From: Mycolicibacterium celeriflavum
GTDB lineage: Bacteria > Actinomycetota > Actinomycetes > Mycobacteriales > Mycobacteriaceae
Assembly: GCF_010731795.1 (NCBI RefSeq)
Contig: NZ_AP022591.1
Location: 1,116,001-1,180,000, forward strand
Reading direction: 5' to 3'
Length of the DNA: 64,000 bases
The notes under the pieces are model-generated. The model searched no databases and had not been told where the DNA came from. It saw only the letters and a list, made by a program, of their open reading frames with translations. Positions 35,725 through 45,269 of this stretch are shown in pieces (positions within the stretch are counted from its first letter, which is position 1; every line of letters starts with the position of its first letter). Both the position numbers and the translations under genes were made by a program.

Positions 35725-35915
35725 CTGGCGCGCCTACTGCGGTGGTTCGGGCCGCCGCGGCTGCGCATCCTGGTGCCCGACTCGCGCAGCATGCTGTGGA
35801 TCGAACCGTACGATCGGCCGGTGGACGCCACCAGCGTGCGGATGCTCGCGCCACCCTCGTAAGCACTCCGCAACTCGTTGAGCAACTGGTCTCTCGACTT
35901 GTCCAGCTTCTTCAT
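35721..35915 (-). CDS. Small basic helix-turn-helix protein (Rv1473A-like)
   Basis: A 64-residue protein starting MKKLDKSRDQLLNELRSAY with a short helix-turn-helix-like segment (GGASIRTLVASTGRSYGSIH) and a basic tail. It matches the annotated possible regulator Rv1473A. The ATG at 35915 follows a perfect GGAGGT site, which decides the start over the longer frame. Lsr2-like or nucleoid-associated roles have not been shown; the target is unknown. Confidence 0.85.
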   Translation of the reverse strand: MKKLDKSRDQLLNELRSAYEGGASIRTLVASTGRSYGSIHSMLRESGTRMRSRGGPNHRSRRAS

Positions 35916-36007
35916 CAGCACCTCCCCGCTTGATGCTCCGACGCATACCCAGCGTATGAACCGGCTACACACGGCGGATCAAAATGGCGAAACGGTCTTG
36001 CGCCGGA

Positions 36008-37636
36008 TCAAGCCAACTCGATGAGATCGCGGTATTCCTCGGACCAGAAATCCTCGGTGCCGTCGGGAAGCAGCACCACGCGCTGCGGTTCCAACGCCTC
36101 GGCTGCGCCCGGGTCATGGGTCACCAGCACGACCGCGCCGACGTAGCTGCGCAGTGCGTCGAGCACCTGCTCGCGCGACGCGGGATCGAGGTTGTTCGTC
36201 GGCTCGTCGAGCAGCAGCACGTTCGCGGTCGATGCGACCAGCCCGGCCAGCGCCAGTCGTGTCTTCTCGCCGCCGGACAGCGTGCCCGCCGGCTGCTCCA
36301 GCTGCGGTCCGCTGAACATGAACGCGCCCAACAGACCCCGAAGGTCCTGCTCGCCGGTGTCGGGCGCCGCGTGCCGGATGTTCTCCCACACTGTCGCGGT
36401 GTCGTCGAGGGTGTCGTGCTCCTGGGCGAAATAGCCGAGCTTGAGGCCGTGGCCGGGCTCCAACGCGCCGGCATCCGGAGTTTCGGCGCCGGCCAACAAT
36501 CGCAACAGCGTGGTCTTGCCTGCGCCGTTGAGGCCGAGCACCACGACGCGTGAGCCACGGTCGATCGCCAGGTCGACACCGGTGAAGACCTCGAGCGACC
36601 CGTAGTTCTTCGTCAGGCCCTTGGCGACGAGCGGGGTCCGCCCGCAGGGCGCGGGGGTCGGAAACTTGATGCGGGCCACCTTGTCGGCGACGCGTTCCTC
36701 GTCGAGGGCGGCCATCATCCGATCGGCGCGTCGCAGCATGTTCTGCGCGGCAACGGCTTTGGTGGCCTTGGCGCCCATCTTGGCGGCCTGGGTGCGCAAT
36801 GCGGAAGCCTTGCGCTCGGCATTGGCGCGTTCGCGGCGGCGCCGCTGTTCGTCGGTGGCGCGGGCGTCGAGGTACTTCTGCCAACCCATGTTGTAGACGT
36901 CGACCTCGCCGCGCACCGCGTCGAGGAACCACACCCGGTTCACCACATCGGCGAGCAGGTCGACGTTGTGGCTGATGACGATCAGGCCGCCGGTGTGCTG
37001 CTGCAGGAAGTCGCGCAGCCAGCCGATGGAGTCCGCATCGAGGTGGTTGGTGGGCTCGTCCAGGAGCAGCGTTGTCGAAGAACCGGCCCCGCTCTCGGAA
37101 GCGGCGAACAGGATCCGGGCGAGTTCTACCCGGCGGCGCTGACCGCCGGACAGTGTGCGCAGCGGTTGGGTCAGGACGCGTTCGGGCAGTCCGAGGCTCG
37201 CGCAGATCCGGCCTGCCTCGCTCTCTGCGGCATAGCCGCCCAGCGCCGCGAACCGCTCCTCGAGCTGGCCGTACCGGCGGACGGCCTTGTCCCGGGCGGC
37301 GTCGTCGGCCACCTCCGCCATCAGCACCTGCTGCTTCTCCAGGTCGGCCAGCAAGGTGTCGAGCCCGCGTGCCGACAGGACGCGGTCACGAGCGAGCACG
37401 TCGAGGTCGCCTTCTCTGGGATCCTGTGGCAGGTAACCGATTTCGCCGTTGCGGACGATATCCCCCGCGTAGGGCTCGCTTTCGCCGGCGAGAATGCGCA
37501 GCGTGGTGGTCTTGCCCGCGCCGTTTCGGCCGACGAGCCCGATCCGGTCGCCGGGCTGCACGCGAAGCGCGGTTCCGTCGGTGGACAGCAACGTGCGTGC
37601 CCCGGCGCGGACCTCGAGGTCCGTTGCGGTGATCAC
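36008..37636 (-). CDS. ABC-F family ATPase (Rv1473-like)
   Basis: A soluble protein with two ATP-binding cassettes and no membrane domain, as in ABC-F translation factors. Cassette 1 has GRNGAGKTT, LSGGQRRRVELAR and LLLDEPTNHLDADS; cassette 2 has GLNGAGKTT, LSGGEKTRLALAG and LLLDEPTNNLDPAS. The linker between them is basic (RRRRERANAERKASALRTQ), consistent with reaching the ribosome exit or P-site region. M. tuberculosis Rv1473 has been linked to macrolide tolerance; a similar role here is inference. GTG start at 37636 with AAGGA upstream; it lies 12 bases after echA12. Confidence 0.93.
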   Translation of the reverse strand: MITATDLEVRAGARTLLSTDGTALRVQPGDRIGLVGRNGAGKTTTLRILAGESEPYAGDIVRNGEIGYLPQDPREGDLDVLARDRVLSARGLDTLLADLEKQQVLMAEVADDAARDKAVRRYGQLEERFAALGGYAAESEAGRICASLGLPERVLTQPLRTLSGGQRRRVELARILFAASESGAGSSTTLLLDEPTNHLDADSIGWLRDFLQQHTGGLIVISHNVDLLADVVNRVWFLDAVRGEVDVYNMGWQKYLDARATDEQRRRRERANAERKASALRTQAAKMGAKATKAVAAQNMLRRADRMMAALDEERVADKVARIKFPTPAPCGRTPLVAKGLTKNYGSLEVFTGVDLAIDRGSRVVVLGLNGAGKTTLLRLLAGAETPDAGALEPGHGLKLGYFAQEHDTLDDTATVWENIRHAAPDTGEQDLRGLLGAFMFSGPQLEQPAGTLSGGEKTRLALAGLVASTANVLLLDEPTNNLDPASREQVLDALRSYVGAVVLVTHDPGAAEALEPQRVVLLPDGTEDFWSEEYRDLIELA

Positions 37637-37648
37637 GCTGTGCTGTCC

Positions 37649-38485
37649 TTACTTGTCGTCGGTGAAGGCCGGGGGCCGCTTCTCGGCGCGCGCTGCCACC
37701 GCTTCTTCGAAGTTGGCGGTGAGCAACCGGACGAAGAGTTGTCCGAGGCCCTCGGCTTGCATATGCCCTTCCAGGCTACCGGCGTCCAGTCCACTCCAAA
37801 GTGTGCGCTTGGTCAACTCGATTCCCGGGCGGGAGAACGTCGCGATGCGTTCACCGAGCTGGTAGCAAACCTCGAGCAGGTCGTCGTCGGGCACCGCGCG
37901 CGACACCAGGCCGATGCGTTCGGCCTCGCCGGCGTCGACGTCGCGGCCGGTGAGCATCAACTCGAAGGCCCGCGAGGTGCCGATGGCCCGCGGCAGCAGA
38001 TAGGACAACCCCAGTTCGCTGGCGGTCAGGCCGTTGTTGATGCCCGCGGCCCGGAAGTAGGCGCCGTCGGCGGCGACACGGATGTCGCAGGCCAGTGCCA
38101 GGCACAGGCCCCCGCCGATCGCGGCGCCGTTGACCGCGGCGATCACCGGCTGGTGCATCTTGCGCAGGGCCAGGATGACGTCGTCGAGCACTTCCATGGA
38201 CCGCAGCGCGAACGTCGGCCGGGTCAGCCCGTCGATGTGCGGTACGGAGCCCGCCGACTTGTGGTCGGCGCCGGAGGAAAAACCGCGTCCCGCGCCGGTC
38301 AGCACCACCGCCCGCACGGAGTTGTCGTAGGTCAGCTCCTCGAGCACCTGCTTGAGCGGCACCATGACGTCGAAGGCCATGGAGTTCATCCGTTCGGGCC
38401 GGTTCAGGGTCACCAGCGCGACGCCGGGACGCGGCCGGTCGACCAGGACGAAGTTGCTCTGTTCGGTGTCTGCGCGCTCGTTCAC
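37649..38485 (-). CDS. echA12: Enoyl-CoA hydratase/isomerase family protein EchA12
   Basis: A crotonase-fold protein of about 278 residues. The oxyanion-hole segments are GAGRGFSSGADHKSAG and VNGAAIGGGLCLALACDIRVA; RAAGINNGLTASELGLSYLLPR gives the second conserved block. Strong similarity to M. tuberculosis EchA12 (Rv1472), a probable lipid-metabolism enzyme found in membrane fractions. The substrate is unknown. The GTG at 38485 is chosen; the ATG nine bases upstream is possible. It lies between the thioredoxin and ABC-F genes in the same direction. Confidence 0.92.
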   Translation of the reverse strand: MNERADTEQSNFVLVDRPRPGVALVTLNRPERMNSMAFDVMVPLKQVLEELTYDNSVRAVVLTGAGRGFSSGADHKSAGSVPHIDGLTRPTFALRSMEVLDDVILALRKMHQPVIAAVNGAAIGGGLCLALACDIRVAADGAYFRAAGINNGLTASELGLSYLLPRAIGTSRAFELMLTGRDVDAGEAERIGLVSRAVPDDDLLEVCYQLGERIATFSRPGIELTKRTLWSGLDAGSLEGHMQAEGLGQLFVRLLTANFEEAVAARAEKRPPAFTDDK

Positions 38486-38526
38486 GCAGTGCACGCTATC
38501 GCGTGCACCCCGTCAGTCCCGGCTGG

Positions 38527-38892
38527 TCACTCCGGCTGGCCGTTGTCCTGCGCTGCGATCGCGGCGTCGATGTCGAATCCCTTGACCTGCTGTACCAGCT
38601 CCTCGAGGGCCGCCGGCGGCAACGCGCCAGCCTGGTTGAACACCAGTTTGCCCTTCTTGAACGCCATCAACGTCGGGATGGACCGGATGTCGGCGGCCGC
38701 CGCCAGCGCCTGTTCGGCCTCGGTGTCGACCTTGGCGTACACCACGTCGGGGTGTTCCTCGGAGGACGCCGCGAACGTGGGGGCGAATGCTTTACACGGG
38801 CCACACCACGACGCCCAGAAGTCCACCAGCACGATCTCGTTGTCGTTGATGGTGTCGTTGAATTGTTCGGCGGTGATGTCTTGGGTTGCCAC
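38527..38892 (-). CDS. trxA: Thioredoxin
   Basis: A 121-residue cytoplasmic thioredoxin with the active-site motif WCGPCK (Cys30, Cys33), the cis-proline segment RSIPTLMAFKKGK and a normal fold, followed by an extra acidic C-terminal tail (DIDAAIAAQDNGQPE). It corresponds to M. tuberculosis Rv1471. No adjacent thioredoxin reductase is present. It lies 41 bases upstream of echA12. Confidence 0.95.
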   Translation of the reverse strand: MATQDITAEQFNDTINDNEIVLVDFWASWCGPCKAFAPTFAASSEEHPDVVYAKVDTEAEQALAAAADIRSIPTLMAFKKGKLVFNQAGALPPAALEELVQQVKGFDIDAAIAAQDNGQPE

Positions 38893-38964
38893 GTTTGAGT
38901 CCTAACGCTGGTGTTCAGCCGGGTGTTCCCCAGCCTACGGACGGCGAAACGGTGGCGGCCGGGG

Positions 38965-39312
38965 CTAGACCGTGAAGCCCAGCGCCCGCAGTTGTTCGCG
39001 ACCGTCCTCGGTGATCTTGTCCGGCCCCCACGGCGGGTTCCACACCCAGTTGATCCTCAGCTCGTCGACCAGGCCCGCACCCACCAGCGCGGTGCGCGAC
39101 TGATCCTCGATCACATCGGTCAGCGGACATGCGGCAGACGTCAGCGTCATGTCGATCAACGCGACGTTGCCCTGCTCCCCCTGCTCGACGTTGATTCCGT
39201 AAACCAGGCCCAAATCGACGACGTTGATGCCGAGTTCCGGGTCGACGACGTCGCGCATCGCCTCCTCGAGATCGAACAACATTTCCTCGTTAGGCACTGC
39301 GGTGTCGCTCAT
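38965..39312 (-). CDS. sufT: Fe-S assembly factor of the MIP18/SufT type
   Basis: A 115-residue DUF59/MIP18-family protein (FDLEEAMRDVVDPELGINVVDLGLVYG; TSAACPLTDVIEDQ holds the conserved cysteine; WNPPWGPDKITEDGREQLRALG at the end). It works in Fe-S cluster maturation and is the last gene of the SUF operon. The ATG at 39312 overlaps the sufU 3' end by 23 bases. Counterpart: Rv1466. Confidence 0.93.
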   Translation of the reverse strand: MSDTAVPNEEMLFDLEEAMRDVVDPELGINVVDLGLVYGINVEQGEQGNVALIDMTLTSAACPLTDVIEDQSRTALVGAGLVDELRINWVWNPPWGPDKITEDGREQLRALGFTV

Positions 39313-39775
39313 CTGGCGCCTCCTCTGTCCCGAATTCAGCGCCAGCTTGCGCCAGCGCGTCCTTGAAAGCCATCCAACCCAGCAGCGCGCACTTGACCCG
39401 CGCCGGGTACTTGGCGACACCGGCGAATGCGATGCCGTCTCCGATTACATCTTCGTCGCCCTCGACCGTCCCGCGCGAGGAAATCATCTCGCTGAACGCC
39501 GCGACCGTCTTCAAGGCGTCCCCGACGCTTTGTCCGATCACCTGATCGGTCAGGACCGACGTCGAGGCCTGGCTGATCGAACAGCCCTGGCCGTCATAGG
39601 AGATGTCGACCACCTGTTCGCCGTCGCCGGACAGCGTCACCCGCAGCGTCACCTCATCCCCGCACGTGGGGTTGACGTGTTGTACCTGCGCGTCGAACGG
39701 CTCGCGTAGCCCACGGTTGTGGGGGTGCTTGTAGTGATCGAGGATCACTTCCTGATAGATCTGCTCCAGCCGCAC
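39290..39775 (-). CDS. sufU: SufU-like sulfur transfer/scaffold protein
   Basis: A 161-residue IscU/SufU-family protein. The zinc/sulfur ligands are present: Cys38 and Asp40 (PTCGDEV), Cys65 (DGQGCSIS) and Cys129 (RVKCALLGW). In Gram-positive bacteria SufU accepts sulfur from SufS. The GTG at 39775 lies one base after the sufS stop, so translation is probably coupled. The longer frame overlaps sufS and is rejected. Counterpart: Rv1465. Confidence 0.95.
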   Translation of the reverse strand: MRLEQIYQEVILDHYKHPHNRGLREPFDAQVQHVNPTCGDEVTLRVTLSGDGEQVVDISYDGQGCSISQASTSVLTDQVIGQSVGDALKTVAAFSEMISSRGTVEGDEDVIGDGIAFAGVAKYPARVKCALLGWMAFKDALAQAGAEFGTEEAPDERHRSA

Positions 39776-39776
39776 G

Positions 39777-41033
<1,257 letters not shown>

Positions 41034-41804
41034 TTACGCCTCCGCGGTCGCCGTCTGGGTGAACCCGACGTAGCCGTTCTCTTCGAGTTCGTCCGCGAGT
41101 TCCGGACCGCCGGAGGTGACGATGCGCCCGTCGACGAACACGTGCACGAACTGCGGCCGGATGTAGCGCAGGATGCGGGTGTAGTGCGTGATCAGCAGCA
41201 CGCCGCCGTTCTCGGTTTCGGCGTAGCGGTTGACGCCCTCGCTGACCACCCGCAGCGCGTCGACGTCAAGACCCGAGTCCGTCTCGTCCAGGATCGCGAT
41301 CTTCGGTTTCAGCAGGGCCAGTTGCAGGATCTCGTGGCGCTTCTTCTCACCGCCCGAGAACCCTTCGTTGACACTGCGTTCGGAGAACGCCGCATCGATC
41401 CCGAGATCGCTCATCGCGGCCTTGACCTCTTTGACCCAGTGCCGCAATTTCGGCGCCTCACCGCGCACGGCGGTGGCAGCGGTGCGCAGGAAGTTCGACA
41501 TCGACACCCCCGGCACCTCGACGGGGTACTGCATCGCGAGGAACAACCCCGCGCGGGCGCGCTCGTCGATGCTCATCTCCAGCACGTCCTGGCCGTCCAG
41601 CGTGATCGAACCGGACGTCACCGTGTACCTGGGGTGGCCGGCGATCGCATACGACAACGTGGATTTGCCGGAACCGTTCGGACCCATCACCGCGTGGGTC
41701 TCCCCCGACTTCACGGTCAGGTCGACACCCTTGAGGATCGGTATCTCGGTCTGCTCGGGCGTGATGACCGAGACGTGCAGGTCTTTGACTTCCAGTGTGG
41801 TCAT
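41034..41804 (-). CDS. sufC: Fe-S assembly ATPase SufC
   Basis: A 256-residue ABC-type ATPase of the SufBCD scaffold. Walker A GPNGSGKST, the signature FSGGEKKRHEILQ and Walker B LDETDSGLDVDAL are intact; the LDETDSGLD form is typical for SufC. It overlaps sufD by 4 bases (ATG at 41804). Counterpart: Rv1463. Confidence 0.97.
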   Translation of the reverse strand: MTTLEVKDLHVSVITPEQTEIPILKGVDLTVKSGETHAVMGPNGSGKSTLSYAIAGHPRYTVTSGSITLDGQDVLEMSIDERARAGLFLAMQYPVEVPGVSMSNFLRTAATAVRGEAPKLRHWVKEVKAAMSDLGIDAAFSERSVNEGFSGGEKKRHEILQLALLKPKIAILDETDSGLDVDALRVVSEGVNRYAETENGGVLLITHYTRILRYIRPQFVHVFVDGRIVTSGGPELADELEENGYVGFTQTATAEA

Positions 41805-42997
41805 GATTGGGCTGTTCTCGATTCCGTGATCGCTAGTTCTCGTTCGATTGCTTCGGTGAGGCGCTCGCGCACCGCGGGCACGGCGATTTTGGCGATGATC
41901 TCGTTGAAGAAACCGCGCACCACCAAGCGACGCGCCTGATTCTCGGGGATGCCGCGGGCCCGCAGATAGAACAACTGCTCGTCGTCGAAACGTCCGGTGG
42001 CACTGGCGTGCCCGGCGCCGACGATCTCACCCGTCTCGATCTCGAGGTTGGGCACCGAGTCGGCGCGTGCGCCGTCGGTGAGCAGCAGGTTGCGGTTCAC
42101 CTCGAAGGTGTCGGTGCCGGTGGCCTCCGCGCGGATCAAAACATCGCCGATCCACACTGCGTGCGCATCGGGCCGCCCGGAGTCCGGATCCCCTTGCAGC
42201 GCACCCTTGTACAACACATCGGACTTGCAGTTCGGGTGGGCGTGATCGACCAGCAGCCGCGACTCGAAATGCTGACCGTCGTCAGCGAAGTAGGTGCCGA
42301 GCAACTTGGCGTCGCCCCCGGTTCCGGTGAAGCGGACGGTCGCCGTGGTCCGGACGACGTCGCCGCCGAGCGTGACGTTGACGTGACCGAGCACGGCATC
42401 CTTGCCCAGGCGTGCGTGATGCGCGCTGACGTGCACCATGTCGTCGGCCCAGTCGGCGATCCAGATCACCCCGAGGCCAGCCGAATCGCCGACGATGATC
42501 TCCACGTTGTCGGCGTAGGTTCCGCTGCCCCGCAGGTCCACGACGACGATCGCACGCGACAGTTCCTCGACGCGGATCTGCAGATGCCCGTAGGCCACCG
42601 CGCCCTCACCCGGGCCGCTGATGTCGATCTCGATCGGCTCGGCGACCTCGGTGTCGCGGGCCACGGTGACGACAGTCGCCGTGTCGAACGACGAAAAGGC
42701 CTGGGCCGCAACGCGGTCGGCGGGCACGCCGCCCTCGCCGAGGCGCTCGTCATCGCGGCGCACCGTCTCCACGGTGACGCCGGGTGACTCAGCGACCCGG
42801 ATCTGCGCGCTACCCGTGGCGGACGCGGAGCCGTCGTGCAGCCCCCGGAGACGCTTGAGCGGGGTGAACCGCCAGATCTCGTCGCGGCCACCGGGCACCT
42901 CGAAGGCGTTTACGTCGAACGAGGTGAAGATCTCGCCCTTGTTGAGTGCGGATCCGGCCGGGGTCGGTTCGACCGCAGTGGTCAGCTCGGAAACCAC
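41801..42997 (-). CDS. sufD: Fe-S assembly scaffold protein SufD
   Basis: A 398-residue beta-helix protein of the SufBCD complex. The N-terminal helical part (DEIWRFTPLKRLRGL) and the C-terminal block (GEIVGAGHASATGRFDDEQLF, YLRARGIPENQARRLVVRGF) are characteristic, including the histidine/glutamate region used for iron entry. GTG start at 42997 directly abuts the sufB stop. Counterpart: Rv1462. Confidence 0.96.
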   Translation of the reverse strand: MVSELTTAVEPTPAGSALNKGEIFTSFDVNAFEVPGGRDEIWRFTPLKRLRGLHDGSASATGSAQIRVAESPGVTVETVRRDDERLGEGGVPADRVAAQAFSSFDTATVVTVARDTEVAEPIEIDISGPGEGAVAYGHLQIRVEELSRAIVVVDLRGSGTYADNVEIIVGDSAGLGVIWIADWADDMVHVSAHHARLGKDAVLGHVNVTLGGDVVRTTATVRFTGTGGDAKLLGTYFADDGQHFESRLLVDHAHPNCKSDVLYKGALQGDPDSGRPDAHAVWIGDVLIRAEATGTDTFEVNRNLLLTDGARADSVPNLEIETGEIVGAGHASATGRFDDEQLFYLRARGIPENQARRLVVRGFFNEIIAKIAVPAVRERLTEAIERELAITESRTAQS

Positions 42998-44443
42998 TCA
43001 GCCCACCGCGCCTTCCATTTGCAGCTCGATCAGCCGGTTGAGCTCCAGCGCGTACTCCATCGGGAGTTCCTTGGCGATCGGTTCGACGAAGCCGCGCACC
43101 ACCATCGCCATCGCCTCGTCCTCGGTGAGGCCGCGGCTCATCAGGTAGAACAACTGGTTCTCACTGACCTTCGACACGGTGGCCTCGTGGCCCATGGTCA
43201 CGTCGTCCTCGCGGATGTCGACGTAGGGGTAGGTGTCGCTGCGGCTGACGGTATCGACAAGCAGCGCATCGCATTTCACGCTGGAGCGCGACCCGTGTGC
43301 GCCCTTGTTCACCTGGACAAGGCCACGGTAGGACGCGCGACCGCCACCGCGGGCCACCGACTTGGACACGATGTTGCTCGACGTGTTCGGCGCCAGGTGC
43401 AGCATCTTGGCGCCGGTGTCCTGGTGCTGTCCCTCGCCGGCGAACGCCACCGACAGCACCTCGCCGCGAGCGTGCTCACCGGTCATCCACACGGCCGGGT
43501 ACTTCATCGTGACCTTGGAGCCGATGTTGCCGTCGACCCACTCCATCGTCGCTCCGGCCTCGGCGCGGGCCCGCTTGGTGACCAGGTTGTAGACGTTGTT
43601 CGACCAGTTCTGAATCGTCGTGTAGCGGCAGCGGCCGCCCGGCTTGACGATGATCTCGACGACCGCGGAGTGCAGCGAGTCGCTCTTGTAGATCGGCGCG
43701 GTGCAGCCCTCGACGTAGTGCACGTAGGCGCCCTCGTCGACGATGATCAGCGTGCGCTCGAACTGTCCCATGTTCTCGGTGTTGATCCGGAAGTAGGCCT
43801 GCAGCGGGATGTCGACGTGCACGCCCGGCGGGACATAGATGAACGAGCCGCCCGACCAGACCGCGGTGTTGAGCGCGGAGAACTTGTTGTCGCCGGCCGG
43901 GATCACCGTGCCGAAGTACTGCTTGAAGATGTCCGGGTGCTCACGCAGCGCGGTGTCGGTGTCGAGGAAGACGACGCCTTCGGCCTCGAGGTCCTCGCGG
44001 ATCTGGTGGTAGACCACCTCCGACTCATACTGCGCCGCCACACCGGAGACCAGACGCTGCTTCTCCGCCTCCGGGATGCCCAGCTTGTCGTAGGTGTTGC
44101 GGATGTCCTCGGGCAGGTCGTCCCAGGTGGCGGCCTGCTTCTCGGTGGACCGCACGAAATACTTGATGTTGTCGAAGTCGATGCCCTCGAGGTTGGAACC
44201 CCAGTTCGGCATCGGCTTCTTGGTGAAGGTGCGCAGCGCCTTCAGCCGGGTCTCGAGCATCCACTCGGGCTCGTTCTTCTTCGTCGAGATGTCACGAACC
44301 ACCGCCTCGGACAGACCGCGCTGCGCGCTGGCGCCCGCGACGTCGGAGTCCACCCAGCCGTAGCCGTACCGGCTCAGCGAGGCGATGGCCTCATCCTGGC
44401 TGAGCGGTTCGCCTACCTTGTGGACCTCGGGTGTCGTCGTCAT
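42998..44443 (-). CDS. sufB: Fe-S assembly scaffold protein SufB (no intein)
   Basis: A 481-residue scaffold protein on which Fe-S clusters are built. [20 protein letters not shown] and the uninterrupted [20 protein letters not shown] (~residue 245) are present. In M. tuberculosis an intein splits this protein in that area (Rv1461, 846 residues); here there is none. The C-terminal [21 protein letters not shown] is normal. ATG at 44443 overlaps the sufR stop by 4 bases. Confidence 0.97.
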   Translation of the reverse strand: MTTTPEVHKVGEPLSQDEAIASLSRYGYGWVDSDVAGASAQRGLSEAVVRDISTKKNEPEWMLETRLKALRTFTKKPMPNWGSNLEGIDFDNIKYFVRSTEKQAATWDDLPEDIRNTYDKLGIPEAEKQRLVSGVAAQYESEVVYHQIREDLEAEGVVFLDTDTALREHPDIFKQYFGTVIPAGDNKFSALNTAVWSGGSFIYVPPGVHVDIPLQAYFRINTENMGQFERTLIIVDEGAYVHYVEGCTAPIYKSDSLHSAVVEIIVKPGGRCRYTTIQNWSNNVYNLVTKRARAEAGATMEWVDGNIGSKVTMKYPAVWMTGEHARGEVLSVAFAGEGQHQDTGAKMLHLAPNTSSNIVSKSVARGGGRASYRGLVQVNKGAHGSRSSVKCDALLVDTVSRSDTYPYVDIREDDVTMGHEATVSKVSENQLFYLMSRGLTEDEAMAMVVRGFVEPIAKELPMEYALELNRLIELQMEGAVG

Positions 44444-45204
44444 CTCGACGCTCCTTGCTTGCTAGTTGGGGCTGTGGCGCTGATCTTGTCGTTCTTGTCG
44501 ATCTTGTCGACCAGCGGTACGTGGGTGGTGCAGGCGCAGTCGCCGTTGACGATCGTGGCGAGCCTCTGCACGTGGGTTCCCAGGATCTCGGCGAACGCGT
44601 CCCGCTCCGTCTCGCACAGTTCGGGGAACTCCTCCGCGACGTGGGACACCGGACAGTGATGCTGACACAGCTGGATTCCGTGGATCGGTCCAGGCGCCGG
44701 CGTAACAGATGTCACAGTCGTCGCGTAGCCGGCCTCGGTCAGCGCGGCCGCCACTCGATCGGCCCTTGATTCAACGTCATCAGGGCCCTCGGTTACTCCC
44801 GCGAGAATCCCGTCGATACGTCGACGCGCGAACGCCCGCACGGCGTCATCGCCGCCGATCTCGCGCAACTGCCGGATCGCCGCCGCGGCGAGGTCGTCGT
44901 AGGCGTGGCTCAGTTTGGCGCGACCCGCCGCGGTGAGGCGGTACCGCTTAGCGGGCCTACCGCGCCCGGTGTGCTGCCAGGCGGCTGCGGCGCTGGCCTG
45001 CGCGTCGCCGGCATCCATCAGCGCGTCGAGGTGGCGACGCACCCCGGCGGCGGAGATTCCGAGCTGCTCGCCGATCTCGCCGGCGGTGATCGGTCCGGAT
45101 TCCAGCAGGAGTTGCACGATCGCACCACGGGTGTGGCGATCGGCTCCTGCGGCGGTGCTGGATGTCGCCGCTGTGGCGGCTCCAGCCTCCGGACTGAATT
45201 TCAC
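44440..45204 (-). CDS. sufR: SufR, Fe-S-binding transcriptional repressor of the suf operon
   Basis: A 254-residue winged-helix regulator. The DNA-binding domain ([20 protein letters not shown]) is at ~40-60. Candidate cluster ligands are Cys180, Cys184, Cys197, Cys223 and Cys225 ([26 protein letters not shown]); Cys184 and Cys197 are separated by twelve residues, as in the cyanobacterial SufR motif. M. tuberculosis SufR (Rv1460) senses iron/NO through a [4Fe-4S] cluster. It heads the suf operon. The GTG at 45204 lies inside a perfect inverted repeat, so the transcript is probably leaderless and self-controlled. Confidence 0.93.
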   Translation of the reverse strand: MKFSPEAGAATAATSSTAAGADRHTRGAIVQLLLESGPITAGEIGEQLGISAAGVRRHLDALMDAGDAQASAAAAWQHTGRGRPAKRYRLTAAGRAKLSHAYDDLAAAAIRQLREIGGDDAVRAFARRRIDGILAGVTEGPDDVESRADRVAAALTEAGYATTVTSVTPAPGPIHGIQLCQHHCPVSHVAEEFPELCETERDAFAEILGTHVQRLATIVNGDCACTTHVPLVDKIDKNDKISATAPTSKQGASR

Positions 45205-45217
45205 AACACTATTGTGA
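45201..45217 (-). promoter_or_regulatory. Candidate SufR operator over the sufR start
   Basis: TCACAA-CACTA-TTGTGA is a perfect 6-bp inverted repeat with a 5-base spacer, at the head of the suf operon. The sufR GTG (45204-45202) lies within its left arm. It resembles the inverted repeat reported for mycobacterial SufR sites. A repressor here would block transcription start of the whole operon and perhaps influence the divergent mptB 53 bases away. Confidence 0.65.
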
Positions 45218-45269
45218 CGGAATTCCGAAAGCCGTGTAAAGCAAGGGCACCCTTAGCCCGGCGGAGGCC

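Noticed and set aside
42998..44443. Intein in SufB
   Set aside because: The protein is of intein-free length and reads through the known insertion region without interruption.
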